64,000 bases of DNA from Hyphomicrobium denitrificans 1NES1 (GTDB lineage Bacteria > Pseudomonadota > Alphaproteobacteria > Rhizobiales > Hyphomicrobiaceae), in assembly GCF_000230975.2 (NCBI RefSeq), contig NC_021172.1:1116001-1180000 (forward strand), written 5' to 3'. Within the stretch, counting starts at the first letter, position 1. Each line of letters begins with the position of its first letter. The notes under the pieces were generated by a model that was not told the origin of the DNA, ran no database searches, and was given only the letters and a program-made list of their open reading frames with translations. Below, in pieces: positions 43,966 to 56,545 of this stretch. The position numbers were made by a program, and so were the translations under genes.

Positions 43966-45348
43966 TCAACCATCCGGGCAGAGTTCGAAGGCTTTATCGA
44001 GCGCCTGCGAGGGATTGGTAAACTCGCCGACCGTCTCGCCGCCCTTGGCGTAGGCGGCGATATAAGCTGCCGCTTCGCGCTTTTCCGAGCCTTCGTTGAC
44101 ATCGAGGACGGTGTAGTTGTCCTGCCGGTCCGCGCGAGCCTTGATGATGACGGAATGACCGCCGCCATAGCTTGCCGTCCAGACTTTGCACGTCGGCCGT
44201 GCGGCGGGAGACAGAGTGGGCGTCGACTTCGACGTGATGCCGGGAAGAACGGACGATTTCGTGCCTGCGCCAAGAGCGGCAGTCTGAATTTTCTTGCCCG
44301 TGCTCTTCTTCGTCGGCTCGACGGGTGCAGAGTCGGCAGGGCGGCGTGCCTCGGCATCCGCAGAAGCATTCGGCGCGGCATCGGCGGGCGGCACCGCCGC
44401 GTTGATGATCTTAACGGCCTGCGGCTTTTCCTGTTGCTCAGGTTCGCCGACCGCGACGGTCTGCGCTTCGTTTGCGGGCGGCACGAGTTCTTCAGCGCCT
44501 AAGCTCGAGCGAACGAATGAACCGGACTTGCGAGCTTCCTCGACGGCGCGGCGAGCCAGTTCCGCGCCGGAAAGCTTGGTTGTGGATGTGTCGGCGGCGT
44601 CAGGAGCAGCCGTGTCGGCCATCGCCACTTTCGGGTCGGAGGCGGTGGAATTTTGAGGTGTGGTGCCGGGACGAGCCAGTGCCAGCAGGTCGGGATTGGG
44701 GTCGGGAGCCCTGCAGGGGCTGCCATAGAAGCTCTCGGCGATATTGGAGATATCGCGCGCGTAGCGGCGTGATGTCGGCGCCCACTGTTTTGCGAGCTGC
44801 TCGTAATTAATCGGGCCCTTTATGGACTTTTGCCAGTCCGTCAGCACGCCCCACTCCTGCACTTTGCGGGTGCGCTCAGCGACAGGGTTGTCGAGATGCT
44901 CGCCGGCATAGAGGAGAAGATGCTGAAGGTGCGCCTTCACGCCCGTCGCCACGTCGGGGAAGCTTTCGCCCGGAACGTGATTGCCGGTGGCGCCGAGACC
45001 CGCGAAATTGTTCTGGTTCGCTTTGACGTCGCCCTTGAATGTCAGGTTGCCCGTTTCGAGCATCATCTGGAAGAAGGCGATATCCCAGCGGATTCTTAAC
45101 TCGTCGCCGATGCGCATGTAGTCTGCCGCGATCGTCGAGAAGTGCCCGTCTATATTGCGATTGCGGCTTGTCAGGAAAGCCATCAATCGTCCGGGCGTCG
45201 CGCACGCCGGGACCGTGTTCGTTTTCGTTATTTTAACCTGTGGAAGGTCTGCCGCCGAGGCCGGCAGAGGCGCCGCAGCCAACGGAACGGCTGCAGCGAA
45301 GACGAACGCCAACGGCGTCCGAACGCGGCTTATCATGGATACACCCAT
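43966..45348 (-). CDS. Exported glucosaminidase-domain protein with C-terminal repeat-like domain (paralogue 1)
   Basis: A 460-residue exported protein. Residues about 1-33 form a signal peptide. Residues 40-215 hold the same glucosaminidase-like domain as the next gene (RWDIAFFQMMLETGNL, NNFAGLGATGNHVPGESFPD). A long Pro/Ala/Glu-rich linker follows, then a compact C-terminal domain (CKVWTASYGGGHSVIIKA ... LDKAFELCPDG) that resembles a small beta domain perhaps held by a disulfide between the two Cys. It may anchor the enzyme to the cell wall. The two genes are separated by 30 bp and are likely co-transcribed. Confidence 0.82.
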   Translation of the reverse strand: MGVSMISRVRTPLAFVFAAAVPLAAAPLPASAADLPQVKITKTNTVPACATPGRLMAFLTSRNRNIDGHFSTIAADYMRIGDELRIRWDIAFFQMMLETGNLTFKGDVKANQNNFAGLGATGNHVPGESFPDVATGVKAHLQHLLLYAGEHLDNPVAERTRKVQEWGVLTDWQKSIKGPINYEQLAKQWAPTSRRYARDISNIAESFYGSPCRAPDPNPDLLALARPGTTPQNSTASDPKVAMADTAAPDAADTSTTKLSGAELARRAVEEARKSGSFVRSSLGAEELVPPANEAQTVAVGEPEQQEKPQAVKIINAAVPPADAAPNASADAEARRPADSAPVEPTKKSTGKKIQTAALGAGTKSSVLPGITSKSTPTLSPAARPTCKVWTASYGGGHSVIIKARADRQDNYTVLDVNEGSEKREAAAYIAAYAKGGETVGEFTNPSQALDKAFELCPDG

Positions 45349-45561
45349 AACGACGCGGCACCCCTCGAAGAGCGCCCAACAAAACCAATTAAGGTTCGTA
45401 AGCGCTTAACGTTAAAAAAGAGTTGAGACCCCCCGTGAGTCAGGGGAAGGATCGCCAAGCAATTGGGCGGTATTTAGGGCGTGCGAGGGTCAGATTGAGG
45501 CGGAAACAGCATCTGCCGCGATCACCGGCATGGGCCGCGTCGCGTTTCACTTTGGGTCAGG

Positions 45562-46302
45562 TCACGTCAGATGCTGGCCGCCGTCGAGGACGATCATCTG
45601 GCCCGTTAATGATGGTGTCGCGAGAATGAAACGGACAGCCGTCGCGATTTCCTTCTCCGATGGTCCGCGCTTCAGCAGCGTCGATTGCTTCTCACGCTCG
45701 AAGTCGTCGTCCGTCTGGTGGATGCTTCGCAATACGGGACCGGGTCCGATGGCGTTGACGCGAATGCGCGGGGCAAGTGCTTGCGCAAGTGTTCGCGTAG
45801 CGGTCCAGAGGCCGGCCTTCGAGATCGTGTAGGAGAAAAACTCCGCCGTCAGGTTCCAGACGCGCTGGTCGATGATGTTGATGATGTTGCCTTCGGCATT
45901 CTCCGGCAGTTGTCTGGCCATCGCCTCTGAAAGAAAGACGGGAGCCTTCAGATTGATGCAGAGGTGCAGGTCCCACGTCTTCTCGTCGAGGTGGCCGATG
46001 CTGTCGGGAAGAAACTCGGATGCGTTGTTGATCAGGGTTGTCAGCGGTCCAAGCTCGCGTCCGATCGTTGCAACAAGGCTTTCGAGCGCCTGACGATCGG
46101 CCAGATCGGCTTGAAATGTGCGCGCCCGCCCGCCGCCGCCGCAGATCTGCCGCGCCAGTGCTTCGGCTTCGACGGCTGATTTGCGGTAGTGGATTGCGAC
46201 CGCCCAGCCGGCTTCCGCCAAGCCGAGAGCGACCGCGCGCCCTATGCGACGGGCGGCACCTGTAATCAGGGCCGTTCGAGCGGGGTCGGAATTTCGGTTC
46301 AT
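45562..46302 (-). CDS. Short-chain dehydrogenase, pteridine-reductase-like
   Basis: A 246-residue SDR oxidoreductase. TGAARRIGRAVALGLAEAG is the cofactor-binding glycine motif, with the Arg pair typical of NADPH-preferring pteridine reductases (TGxxxRIG). NNASEFLPDSIG, IINIIDQRVWNLT and the catalytic YTISK motif follow. It resembles FolM-type dihydromonapterin/dihydrofolate reductase or PTR1. The typical Ser before YxxxK is replaced by the IIDQR segment, as is seen in the FolM-like group. It stands alone. The exact substrate cannot be read from the sequence. Confidence 0.85.
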   Translation of the reverse strand: MNRNSDPARTALITGAARRIGRAVALGLAEAGWAVAIHYRKSAVEAEALARQICGGGGRARTFQADLADRQALESLVATIGRELGPLTTLINNASEFLPDSIGHLDEKTWDLHLCINLKAPVFLSEAMARQLPENAEGNIINIIDQRVWNLTAEFFSYTISKAGLWTATRTLAQALAPRIRVNAIGPGPVLRSIHQTDDDFEREKQSTLLKRGPSEKEIATAVRFILATPSLTGQMIVLDGGQHLT

Positions 46303-46664
46303 GGGTGCGAATTATCAGAATCGGCTTGGAGAATCACGTCGAGACCGACCGAAGGGGAGGGGCTGGAGCTGTCGGAGGGTGAAAAACGCCCGAATCAGCG
46401 CTCGATTTTTCGCCGATCAGCCTCTGTGGCCGGCAAGTAGCGGTCTGAAGGGTGCATATTTTCAAGGCAAATCCGATTTGTCGAGGCCGTCTAATGTGCC
46501 ATCGTTGCGCGTGGGTGACAGCCCCCCGGCGAAGTCGATGTTTCCTGTGCCTAAACACTTGTGCCAACCCGCCGAAGACGTTTCTCTTGGCACAACGCGG
46601 TGTGAATCGAGGGGTCCGCAAGTGCGGCGACTGTGAACCGCTGGTTTGGGACGGGGGTTGTCTA
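46303..46664. other. Leader region upstream of the TorF-type porin
   Basis: This 362-bp stretch lies between the divergent SDR gene and the porin gene. It contains an inverted repeat, TTGTGCCAA at 46559-46567 and TTGGCACAA at 46587-46595, 70-105 bp before the porin start. The in-frame extension upstream of the porin ATG has no signal peptide and a poor composition, so it is not coding. A long structured 5' leader is plausible; no known riboswitch was recognised. Confidence 0.5.
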
Positions 46665-47441
46665 ATGGCGAATTTCAAAAGTTTCTTGGGCGTGGCCGGG
46701 ATGGCGGCAATCGCCTCGTTGGCGATGTCAACGGCGGTGCTCGCAGACGATACGGAGGACCGGAAGTTTGGGTATTCGATCACTCTGACGGGTGTCAGCG
46801 ACTACCTGTTCCGCGGCGTATCCCTCACGGATAACAAGCCGGCGTTCCAGCCGTTTGTCGAATTTACGTACGGTATCGCTTACCTCGACTTCTGGGGTTC
46901 TAACGTCGACAACGGCATTGGTGATCCCTTCGAAATGGACATTTACGCCGGTATCAGGCCGGTGACCGGTCCCGTGAGCTGGGATATCGGTGTTCTTTAC
47001 TACTCAAACCCGGACAATCCGAAAGGCTGGGATGCAACGGACTATGTTGAATTCAAGGTCGGGGCCTCCGTTACGCCCATAACCAATCTGACTTTGAGCG
47101 TGACCGGCTATGTCACGCCGGACCAAGAGAACTACGCGCAGACGGAAACCGTCGAAGGTCTCGTCAGCTACCAGTTGCCTCAGTTCGCGATATTTACGCC
47201 GACGATCAGCGGCGGCGTTGGATATACGACGTCGGATACGGCTGATTTCTTCGGCAACGGCAGAGACAGCTATACGTACTGGAACGTCGGTATGAAGCTA
47301 ACGGTCGACAAGTATTTCATGGACTTCCGTTATTGGGATACAGATCTGACGCATGCCAATATGGCTGGATTCTTGGGTAATAGTTCGGACACCATTGCCG
47401 ACGGCCGCTTTCTGTTCTCGGCTGGCGTGAACCTTCCATAA
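46665..47441 (+). CDS. TorF-family outer-membrane protein
   Basis: A 258-residue predicted beta-barrel of the TorF (putative porin) family. The signal peptide is MANFKSFLGVAGMAAIASLA and ends near ADDT. The mature part starts with the family motif YSITLTGVSDYLFRGVSLTD, followed by alternating amphipathic strands (PAFQPFVEFTYGIAYLDFWG, DYVEFKVGASVTPITNLTLS) and an aromatic-rich end. Such proteins occur in many alphaproteobacteria as outer-membrane channels of unclear substrate. A good terminator follows. The ATG at 46665 was chosen for the signal peptide. Confidence 0.88.
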   Translation: MANFKSFLGVAGMAAIASLAMSTAVLADDTEDRKFGYSITLTGVSDYLFRGVSLTDNKPAFQPFVEFTYGIAYLDFWGSNVDNGIGDPFEMDIYAGIRPVTGPVSWDIGVLYYSNPDNPKGWDATDYVEFKVGASVTPITNLTLSVTGYVTPDQENYAQTETVEGLVSYQLPQFAIFTPTISGGVGYTTSDTADFFGNGRDSYTYWNVGMKLTVDKYFMDFRYWDTDLTHANMAGFLGNSSDTIADGRFLFSAGVNLP

Positions 47442-47470
47442 GTTCTCCCTCCTAAACTTCCGAATGAGTC

Positions 47471-47501
47471 AACCGGGGCCCTCGTTGGCCCCGGTTTTTT
47501 T
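47471..47501 (+). terminator. Rho-independent terminator after the TorF-type gene
   Basis: AACCGGGGCC-CTCGTT-GGCCCCGGTT, a perfect 10-bp stem with 6-nt loop, followed by seven T residues in all. It ends the porin transcript. Confidence 0.9.
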
Positions 47502-47555
47502 GCTTCATCGGGAAGCCGTAGCGCTTGCGCAACCCGGCAACTCACGACAAAAAAG

Positions 47556-48344
47556 TTGTCCGGGCTCTTGAGGCAAGCGACAGCAATCGTGCTTCCGACA
47601 ATCGTCATCCTGGTCATTCTGACCACGGCACTTGCGGCCGCGGTTCTATCCCCGCGGCTTCTGCCTCGCCGTGTCAGGATGGATGACGCTCCAGACCGGC
47701 CGCGCGCGTTTGGAAGCGAGATGTCGTGGCTTGCCGTCAAGACGGACGACGCCGGGTATCTCGCGGTCGTTCTCGGTCTTGGCGATCTCAGCGTCGCGAA
47801 CTGGAATTCGGGGCTTGGGGCGATTTACGATCTTGAGCTTTCCGACACGTTCGTCTTCATTTCGCCCCCCGTCGCAGGCTGGACGTTTGTCGCCGGCGTG
47901 TCATTGCCGCTGCCGCAGGGAGGTTCGTTCGTCGACAAAGCGGCTCCGCTTCTGCTACGCGTTGCCCGGGAATTTCGAAGCGTACAGTACTTCGCGACCT
48001 TTTCGATCATCGATTTTTATGCTTGGGCGCGGTTCGAGAACGGCCGGCCGGTACGGGCTGTTGCCATCGGCGAAGCTGGCATTGTCTGGGACCTCGGCCG
48101 CCCGACGCCGGTGGAGCGGAAGCTCGGGCTTTCAATGATGGAACTCAGAGGAGTCCTGAATCGCCACGGCGACATCGGAGGCGCGCTGCAACTCCACCCG
48201 ACAGAGCCCCACGTGCTTTGCATCGCGGAAGGTTGGGGCATCAACCCAATGGCGATTGAGGCATTTGCCGATGAGAGCGGCGTAGGCTGGATCGCGCGTG
48301 CTCCGCATGCGTGGCGTGCGGAACGGGTTCGCTCGGCGGCCTGA
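47556..48344 (+). CDS. Hypothetical membrane-anchored protein
   Basis: A 262-residue protein with an N-terminal transmembrane helix (about residues 9-33, AIVLPTIVILVILTTALAAAV), then a soluble domain containing LELSDTFVFISPPVAGWTFVAG and ARFENGRPVRAVAIGEAGIVWDLG. Repeated aromatic and Gly residues suggest beta structure. I do not recognise its family. The start is uncertain: a TTG at 47556 gives the frame used here, and removal of the N-terminus to Met at 47680 would lose the helix. It converges with the RNase T2 gene. Confidence 0.7.
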   Translation: MSGLLRQATAIVLPTIVILVILTTALAAAVLSPRLLPRRVRMDDAPDRPRAFGSEMSWLAVKTDDAGYLAVVLGLGDLSVANWNSGLGAIYDLELSDTFVFISPPVAGWTFVAGVSLPLPQGGSFVDKAAPLLLRVAREFRSVQYFATFSIIDFYAWARFENGRPVRAVAIGEAGIVWDLGRPTPVERKLGLSMMELRGVLNRHGDIGGALQLHPTEPHVLCIAEGWGINPMAIEAFADESGVGWIARAPHAWRAERVRSAA

Positions 48345-48385
48345 GAGATAGGTCGGAATACGACCAAATTTTCTTCATCGGAAAC

Positions 48386-49321
48386 TTATTGGGCTCGCCG
48401 GCCGTAATCGTAATCCATGCGAGGCCCCGGCAATGGGGATTGTTGCCCCGTGCTTGCAGGGCCTGTGTCGGCGGGAGGGCTTCGTCTGCCTGGAGAGTCC
48501 TGCGAGGCTGCCGACCGTGTCGGCGGAATGAAGACACGGTCGGTCGAGCAGAGCTTGCTCTGGTTTTCGTTCTGTCCGCACGTTCGCGGCTGGCCATCCT
48601 TTGAAACGCAGAGACGGACTTCCTTCAGCCCCTTGTCGGCGCCGCTGCAGACGACGGCGATCATGTCAGGTTTGAAATTCGGATTCGCCTGCAGGAATTC
48701 ACGGCGAATATCGGATGGCGCCACGAGCTGGGATTCGAAGGGATTGCGGAAGCGCTGCGGAATGTTGATCGAATCGAACAGGCGGTGCGCCGTCGTGAAA
48801 TAGCGCGCCGGATCGAGGCCCGAGCACGTTCCGTGCGTACGATATTCGTGAATGACGAGGCCGCGGTTCGGCATGACGTCGAGCATGCTCGTAATGACGT
48901 TCTCGGGGACGAAAGGCCGTCGCGACAAGCGGCAGTCGGACGGATATCCAGACTCGTATTGCGGCCAAAGGCCATGCAGGACGAAGGAATAGCGGCGGCC
49001 ATCGCGGCGGTTGCATTGTGCGTCGTCGTCTTCGCCCTTTTCCGCGCAGTACGTCGGACTCCAGGAGAGGACGAGCGCGTAATAGTCGAATTGGCCGGGA
49101 ACGTTGCGTTCGCTGCTGCTGCCGTAGTCGTTTCTGTAGCCGTCGCCGCTGCTGTAGCCGTTGCCGCTCCCGTTTGAGCGGTTATCGGCCGTGCGACCGG
49201 CGTTGGCGCTGCTTTGGCTGCCGGTCGGCCATGACGCATTTTGTTGCCGGACCATATGTACGGCGAGCCCCGCAATGAGGAGAAGAACCAGAGCGGTCAG
49301 GAGCAGATGCGGCTTCAGCAT
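48386..49321 (-). CDS. Ribonuclease T2 family protein, membrane-anchored
   Basis: A 311-residue RNase T2 enzyme with an N-terminal hydrophobic anchor (LLLTALVLLLIAGLAVHMV), a low-complexity Ser/Gly/Asn/Tyr-rich linker to about residue 75, then the catalytic domain. Both active-site segments are intact: CAS-1 with LHGLWPQYESG (His) and CAS-2 with EYRTHGTC (His, Glu-like and His). Cys residues for disulfides are present. RNase T2 cuts single-stranded RNA to 3'-phosphates in the periplasm. The tail has a Pro/Ser-rich segment. Fully active-looking. Confidence 0.93.
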   Translation of the reverse strand: MLKPHLLLTALVLLLIAGLAVHMVRQQNASWPTGSQSSANAGRTADNRSNGSGNGYSSGDGYRNDYGSSSERNVPGQFDYYALVLSWSPTYCAEKGEDDDAQCNRRDGRRYSFVLHGLWPQYESGYPSDCRLSRRPFVPENVITSMLDVMPNRGLVIHEYRTHGTCSGLDPARYFTTAHRLFDSINIPQRFRNPFESQLVAPSDIRREFLQANPNFKPDMIAVVCSGADKGLKEVRLCVSKDGQPRTCGQNENQSKLCSTDRVFIPPTRSAASQDSPGRRSPPADTGPASTGQQSPLPGPRMDYDYGRRAQ

Positions 49322-49374
49322 GTCGTCATCTCGGTGCGCGGGGCGGATGCAATGGCTGGTGGCGAATGAAATTC

Positions 49375-50778
49375 CTACGTGGCGGTCGGCGCCAGCGCGG
49401 CAAGAATCCGGGCCCAGCTTCGTGCGCCTTTTTCGAAGCTCCGCATATTGTACTTCTCATTTGGCGAGTGAATGCGGTCGTCGTCGAGGCCGAAGCCGAT
49501 CAGCAGGCTGTCCATGCCGAGAGCGTCACGGAACGACGTAACGATTGGAATAGATGCGCCGCTGCCCATCAGCACGGCGGGCCTTCCCCATTCCTCTTCG
49601 AGCGCTTTCGCGGCAGCCTGCATCGATGGGTCCGCCGTGTCGAAGCTGACCGCGCCGGAGCCGTGATGGCCGAGCCAGGTGGCCTTGCAATCAGCGGGCA
49701 GAACTGTCTCGACATAGTCGTGAAGCGCCTTCATCACCTTGTCCGGGTCTTGGCCCGATACGAGGCGGCAGGTGATCTTGACGGATGCCTTCGCAGGAAT
49801 GACCGTCTTCGAGCCGACGCCCTGATAGCCGCCCGTTACACCATTGAATTCGAGCGTCGGGCGCGACCAGAGCTGCTCGATGACGGAGCGTCCCTTTTCA
49901 CCGGCCGCTGTTTTCAATCCGACGGCGCCAAGAAATGCTTCGGCTCTGAGGCCTAGCGATTTCCATTGCGCAAGCTGCTCAGGTGCCGGATCTTTGACGC
50001 CATCGTAAAACCCCGGCACGGCAACGCGGCCCGTGTCGTCGTGGAGCGCAGCCATGACCTTGGCGAGCACGCGGATCGGATTTGTCACCGGGCCGCCGTA
50101 AATGCCGGAATGGAGATCGCGCCCCGGGCCGCTGATGACGAGTTCGTCGCCGACAAGTCCGCGCAGCATCGTCGTGATGGCGGGCGTATCCTTGTCCCAT
50201 TGTCCCGTATCGCAGACGAGAACGAGGTCGGCTTTCAGTTCGTCGCCATGTTTGGCGAGAAAGCCCGGCAGCGATGGCGAGCCGCATTCTTCCTCACCTT
50301 CTATCAACACCGAGACGGCGATCGGCAATTTTCCCGCAACCTTCATCCAGGCGCGCGCGGCTTCGAAAAAGGTCATGAGCTGACCTTTGTTGTCCTCGGC
50401 GCCGCGGGCGACGATCACCTCGCCGTTACTCGGTTCGGTCGTAATGCGCGGCTCGAAAGGCGGCGTCTGCCAGAGATCGAGCGGATCGGGAGGCTGCACG
50501 TCGTAGTGGCCATAGAAAAGCACACGCGGCAGGCCGGGTTCGCGTTCGGTGCGGTCATGCGCCACGACCATTGGATGGCCGCTTGTTGACACAACCTTAG
50601 CTTCGGCGAAGCCAATGTCCCTGAGGGTTGCGGCACACCAGTCCGCGGCTTTGCGGCAACTTGCCCGATATGCTGGATCCGTCGAAACGCTGTCGATGCG
50701 CAAGAGCTCGAACAACCGGTCGAGCCCGGCAGATTTCGATTGACCAAGTGTGTCGAGAACGGTTTCCAGCGCGGTCAT
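49375..50778 (-). CDS. M20-family metallopeptidase (dipeptidase)
   Basis: A 467-residue M20/ArgE/DapE-type zinc peptidase. The zinc-binding segments are readable: [16 protein letters not shown] with the conserved His and Asp, [10 protein letters not shown] with Asp, EGEEECGSP with the catalytic Glu, and a late [10 protein letters not shown] with His. A lid/dimerisation domain is in the middle, as expected. I start at the ATG at 50778 ([13 protein letters not shown]); the extra 51 codons upstream overlap the leader region of ppdK. Substrate is probably small peptides; the exact one is unknown. It is divergent from ppdK. Confidence 0.92.
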   Translation of the reverse strand: MTALETVLDTLGQSKSAGLDRLFELLRIDSVSTDPAYRASCRKAADWCAATLRDIGFAEAKVVSTSGHPMVVAHDRTEREPGLPRVLFYGHYDVQPPDPLDLWQTPPFEPRITTEPSNGEVIVARGAEDNKGQLMTFFEAARAWMKVAGKLPIAVSVLIEGEEECGSPSLPGFLAKHGDELKADLVLVCDTGQWDKDTPAITTMLRGLVGDELVISGPGRDLHSGIYGGPVTNPIRVLAKVMAALHDDTGRVAVPGFYDGVKDPAPEQLAQWKSLGLRAEAFLGAVGLKTAAGEKGRSVIEQLWSRPTLEFNGVTGGYQGVGSKTVIPAKASVKITCRLVSGQDPDKVMKALHDYVETVLPADCKATWLGHHGSGAVSFDTADPSMQAAAKALEEEWGRPAVLMGSGASIPIVTSFRDALGMDSLLIGFGLDDDRIHSPNEKYNMRSFEKGARSWARILAALAPTAT

Positions 50779-50905
50779 CTTGGTAGACTTTCCAAAAAAG
50801 CAAGAGAAGCGATGAGGGGGTTCAGCTAGGAATACGGAACTCCATTTGCTATGGCACGTCTCCTGACGCGGATCATGGCAGCATGAAGACCGCACCGGAG
50901 GTCTG

Positions 50906-53632
<2,727 letters not shown>

Positions 53633-53653
53633 TGCGGGAGCCAGGCTGTTGGG

Positions 53654-53881
53654 TTACAGCGGCCCGTTCTCGCGGCGATCGATGTCATCGAGGCGCGGCT
53701 GGCGCGGGCGCGGACCTTTGTTTTTCGGTAGAATCAGCAGCCAGAGGACGACCGGCGGCACGACAAAGCTCCACGCCATCCAATACGAATAGTCGCGGTT
53801 CTTGATACCGGCCAGGATAGCTGCAAGCACGGAGGCCGTGACGGCGATCAGACCCCAGGCCACGATCCACTGAATTGCCAT
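53654..53881 (-). CDS. Small two-helix membrane protein
   Basis: A 75-residue protein with two hydrophobic helices (about residues 3-24 and 35-51) separated by a short Lys/Asn/Arg loop and ended by a Pro/Arg/Asp-rich hydrophilic tail (KNKGPRPRQPRLDDIDRRE). I recognise no family. It converges with ppdK, with 21 bp between the two stop codons. The composition is typical of real inner-membrane proteins and codon usage fits the genome, so I believe it is coding. Confidence 0.7.
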   Translation of the reverse strand: MAIQWIVAWGLIAVTASVLAAILAGIKNRDYSYWMAWSFVVPPVVLWLLILPKNKGPRPRQPRLDDIDRRENGPL

Positions 53882-53968
53882 CGTATCCTCGCTTCAAACA
53901 CCGCTTTTCATGTTCGGCCACGATACCACAACTAGCATTTTGCCAGATGGGTATCGACTATGGCGAAT

Positions 53969-54862
53969 TCATGCTTGAAGAACAGCCTGCTTCGGCGATG
54001 CGATGAAATCCAGTCCGAGATCCAGGACGGAGGCCGAATGTGTCAGCGCGCCTACGGAAATCAGGTCAACACCGGTTTGCGCGATTTCTTTAACCGTTTC
54101 GAGATTGACGCCGCCTGATGCTTCGGTGAGGCAACGGCCGCCGACGATATTTACGGCTTTGGCAAGGTCGCCAGGCGTCATGTTGTCGAGCAGTACGCAG
54201 TCGACTTTTTCCCGCATGACGATTTCAAGCTGCGCCAGCGTATCGACTTCGACCTCGATTTTGGTCATGTGTCCGGTTGCGGCTTTGGCTGCCCTGACCG
54301 CCGCAGCAACGCCGCCCGACGCGACGATGTGATTGTCCTTGATGAGCACTGCGTCGAACAGCCCGACGCGGTGATTGTAGCCGCTGCCGCAGCGCACGGC
54401 ATATTTCTCGAAAGCCCGGAGGCCCGGCGTCGTCTTGCGCGTGTCGACGATTTTTGCATGCATGCCGGCAATCTGATCGACGTATTGCCGCGTCAGCGTC
54501 GCGATGCCCGAGAGGCGGCCGAGGAAGTTGAGAGCGACGCGCTCGGCCGTGAGCAGCGTCCGCGCATTGCCGGAGACGCGTGCGATGACTGTGCCAGGCT
54601 CCACGGTCTCGCCGTCGCCAATCTCGATCGAGAAATGCGTTTCCGGGCCGACGGCGCGGAACGCAGCTTCGGCGAGTGCAAGACCTGCGATCACGCCCGG
54701 CCTGCGCGCGGCGATGACGGCTTCGGCCACCGTGTCCGGTGCAACCGTGGCGTTCGTCGTGATGTCGCCCGCAAGCCCGAGATCCTCATCGAGCGCGGAA
54801 CGAACCGCGGCTTCCACGAGGTTGTGGGGCAGAGACGGCAAATTGCGTTGTGCGCGTGTCAT
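53969..54862 (-). CDS. nadC: Nicotinate-nucleotide pyrophosphorylase (carboxylating)
   Basis: NadC converts quinolinate and PRPP to nicotinate mononucleotide. The 297-residue product has [15 protein letters not shown] near the N-terminus, a quinolinate phosphoribosyltransferase barrel with [31 protein letters not shown] residues (here CGSGYNHR), and [13 protein letters not shown], then the LLDNMTP segment. The ATG at 54862 overlaps the nadB stop (ATGA), showing coupled translation. Last gene of the nadA-nadB-nadC operon. Confidence 0.96.
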   Translation of the reverse strand: MTRAQRNLPSLPHNLVEAAVRSALDEDLGLAGDITTNATVAPDTVAEAVIAARRPGVIAGLALAEAAFRAVGPETHFSIEIGDGETVEPGTVIARVSGNARTLLTAERVALNFLGRLSGIATLTRQYVDQIAGMHAKIVDTRKTTPGLRAFEKYAVRCGSGYNHRVGLFDAVLIKDNHIVASGGVAAAVRAAKAATGHMTKIEVEVDTLAQLEIVMREKVDCVLLDNMTPGDLAKAVNIVGGRCLTEASGGVNLETVKEIAQTGVDLISVGALTHSASVLDLGLDFIASPKQAVLQA

Positions 54863-56511
54863 GGCCTGCAAGCCATCGCGGATACGCTGCGCGTCGCACG
54901 CGGGACCGGTTCGATCGCCTGCAGGTCTTCGATCGTGATGAATGTCCGCTTGGCGAATGCCGGATCGGCGGCCGGGTAATCAATCCGGTAATGGCCGCCG
55001 CGGCTTTCCTTGCGCATGAGCGCCGCCGCAGCAATCAGACGTGCGGTCAGGACCATGTTCGAGAGAACTGTGTCGGCGGCCGCGGCGGCATCAAGATCTT
55101 TAAGAGCCGCGAGGGCCATCTTCAAACCTTTCGCCGATCGTTGAACACCGACGTATTTCGTCATGATCGCGCGCAGGCGATCGATGGCTTGGCGACGTTG
55201 GTCAGGCGCAGAGGCGCGATCGCCCGGTACGCGGCGTGGATGCACGAAATGTCCGACGCGATCATGCGGCAGGTACGCGCGAATGTCGGTGGCGACGCGC
55301 GCTCCGAAGACGACCGCTTCGAGCAGCGAGTTCGACGCAAGACGGTTGGCCCCGTGCAGCCCGGTCGAGGCGACCTCGCCGACAGCCCACAATCCGCCGA
55401 GACTCGTGCGCCCCCGAAGATCGGTCGCGATGCCGCCCATATGATAGTGCTCTGCCGGCGCAACCGGGATCAGATCTTTTGCGGGGTCGATGCCTGCGTG
55501 CCGGCAATGACTCCAGACGGTTGGAAATTCCTTCTCGAAATATGCGCCGATTGCCTCGCGGCAATCGAGAAACACGCCGCGGCCCGCATTCAGCTCGTTG
55601 AAGACGCCACGCGCCACCACGTCGCGCGGCGCAAGCTCGCCGCGCGGATCGACCGCCAGCATGAAGCGCTCGCCCAGTGAATTGACGAGCGTTGCGCCCT
55701 CGCCACGCAGCGCTTCCGTCGCGAGCGGCGCGGGATCGATACCAGCATCGATGGCGGTCGGATGAAACTGCACGAACTCCGGATCGGCAATGACCGCACC
55801 TGCGCGCGCCGCCATGGCGATGGCTTCGCCCTTTGCGTAGGAGGGATTGGTTGTGAGTGCGAAGAGGGCGCCGACCCCGCCTGTCGCCAGCACGACAGCG
55901 GAGGCTGGCACGAAAACATAGCTGCCTGTGCCATGCGATCGCGATCTGATAAGGCGGACCCCCCCAACCCGATCATTTTCCGCGATGAGACCGTCGGCCT
56001 CGTAGCCTTCGAGTACGCGGATCGACGGCGTGTTGCGAACCGCAGCGATGAGAGCCTGCATGATCGCGGCCCCGGCCCGGTCGCCCGAGACACGTACGAC
56101 GCGCTTTTCCGAGTGCGCGGCTTCCTTTGAAAGGACATAGTGGCCTTCGAGATCGCGGTCGAAGGGAACACCGTAGCTCAGGAGGTCACGAATACGATCC
56201 GGGCCTTCGTCGGCTACGACGCGTGCGACCTCGGGATCGACGATGCCGGCGCCGGCTTCGATCGTATCCGCTGCGTGCTTCGCCGTGCTGTCGCCTTCAC
56301 CGACCGCAGCCGCAATGCCGCCTTGCGCCCACATGCTCGACGCGCCTTCACCGAGTGGCGCCGCCGCAATGACGGTAACGGGCAGCGGCGCGAGTTTCAG
56401 CGCGGTGAAAAGCCCGGCAAGCCCAGCCCCGATGATGACGACGTCGCCTGGGCCGGGCTTACCCTCGAAAGGGACGAAGGTTCGAGCCTCGCGCTGATTT
56501 TGTGCAGCCAT
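54859..56511 (-). CDS. nadB: L-aspartate oxidase
   Basis: NadB is the FAD enzyme that oxidises L-aspartate to iminoaspartate for quinolinate synthesis. The 550-residue protein has the FAD Rossmann motif [17 protein letters not shown] near residue 25, [15 protein letters not shown], the active-site FHPTAI segment, and C-terminal helical domain residues typical of the succinate dehydrogenase/fumarate reductase flavoprotein family. ERFM and [15 protein letters not shown] are further markers. It overlaps nadC by 4 bp; 34 bp separate it from nadA. Confidence 0.96.
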   Translation of the reverse strand: MAAQNQREARTFVPFEGKPGPGDVVIIGAGLAGLFTALKLAPLPVTVIAAAPLGEGASSMWAQGGIAAAVGEGDSTAKHAADTIEAGAGIVDPEVARVVADEGPDRIRDLLSYGVPFDRDLEGHYVLSKEAAHSEKRVVRVSGDRAGAAIMQALIAAVRNTPSIRVLEGYEADGLIAENDRVGGVRLIRSRSHGTGSYVFVPASAVVLATGGVGALFALTTNPSYAKGEAIAMAARAGAVIADPEFVQFHPTAIDAGIDPAPLATEALRGEGATLVNSLGERFMLAVDPRGELAPRDVVARGVFNELNAGRGVFLDCREAIGAYFEKEFPTVWSHCRHAGIDPAKDLIPVAPAEHYHMGGIATDLRGRTSLGGLWAVGEVASTGLHGANRLASNSLLEAVVFGARVATDIRAYLPHDRVGHFVHPRRVPGDRASAPDQRRQAIDRLRAIMTKYVGVQRSAKGLKMALAALKDLDAAAAADTVLSNMVLTARLIAAAALMRKESRGGHYRIDYPAADPAFAKRTFITIEDLQAIEPVPRATRSVSAMACRP

Positions 56512-56545
56512 CGCTTTGCCTCTCGTGGGCCGTCGCCCGAAAACG

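Noticed and set aside
46452..46664. In-frame upstream extension of the TorF-type gene
   Set aside because: It has an unusual Cys/Arg-rich composition with no signal peptide, whereas the ATG at 46665 opens a clear one.
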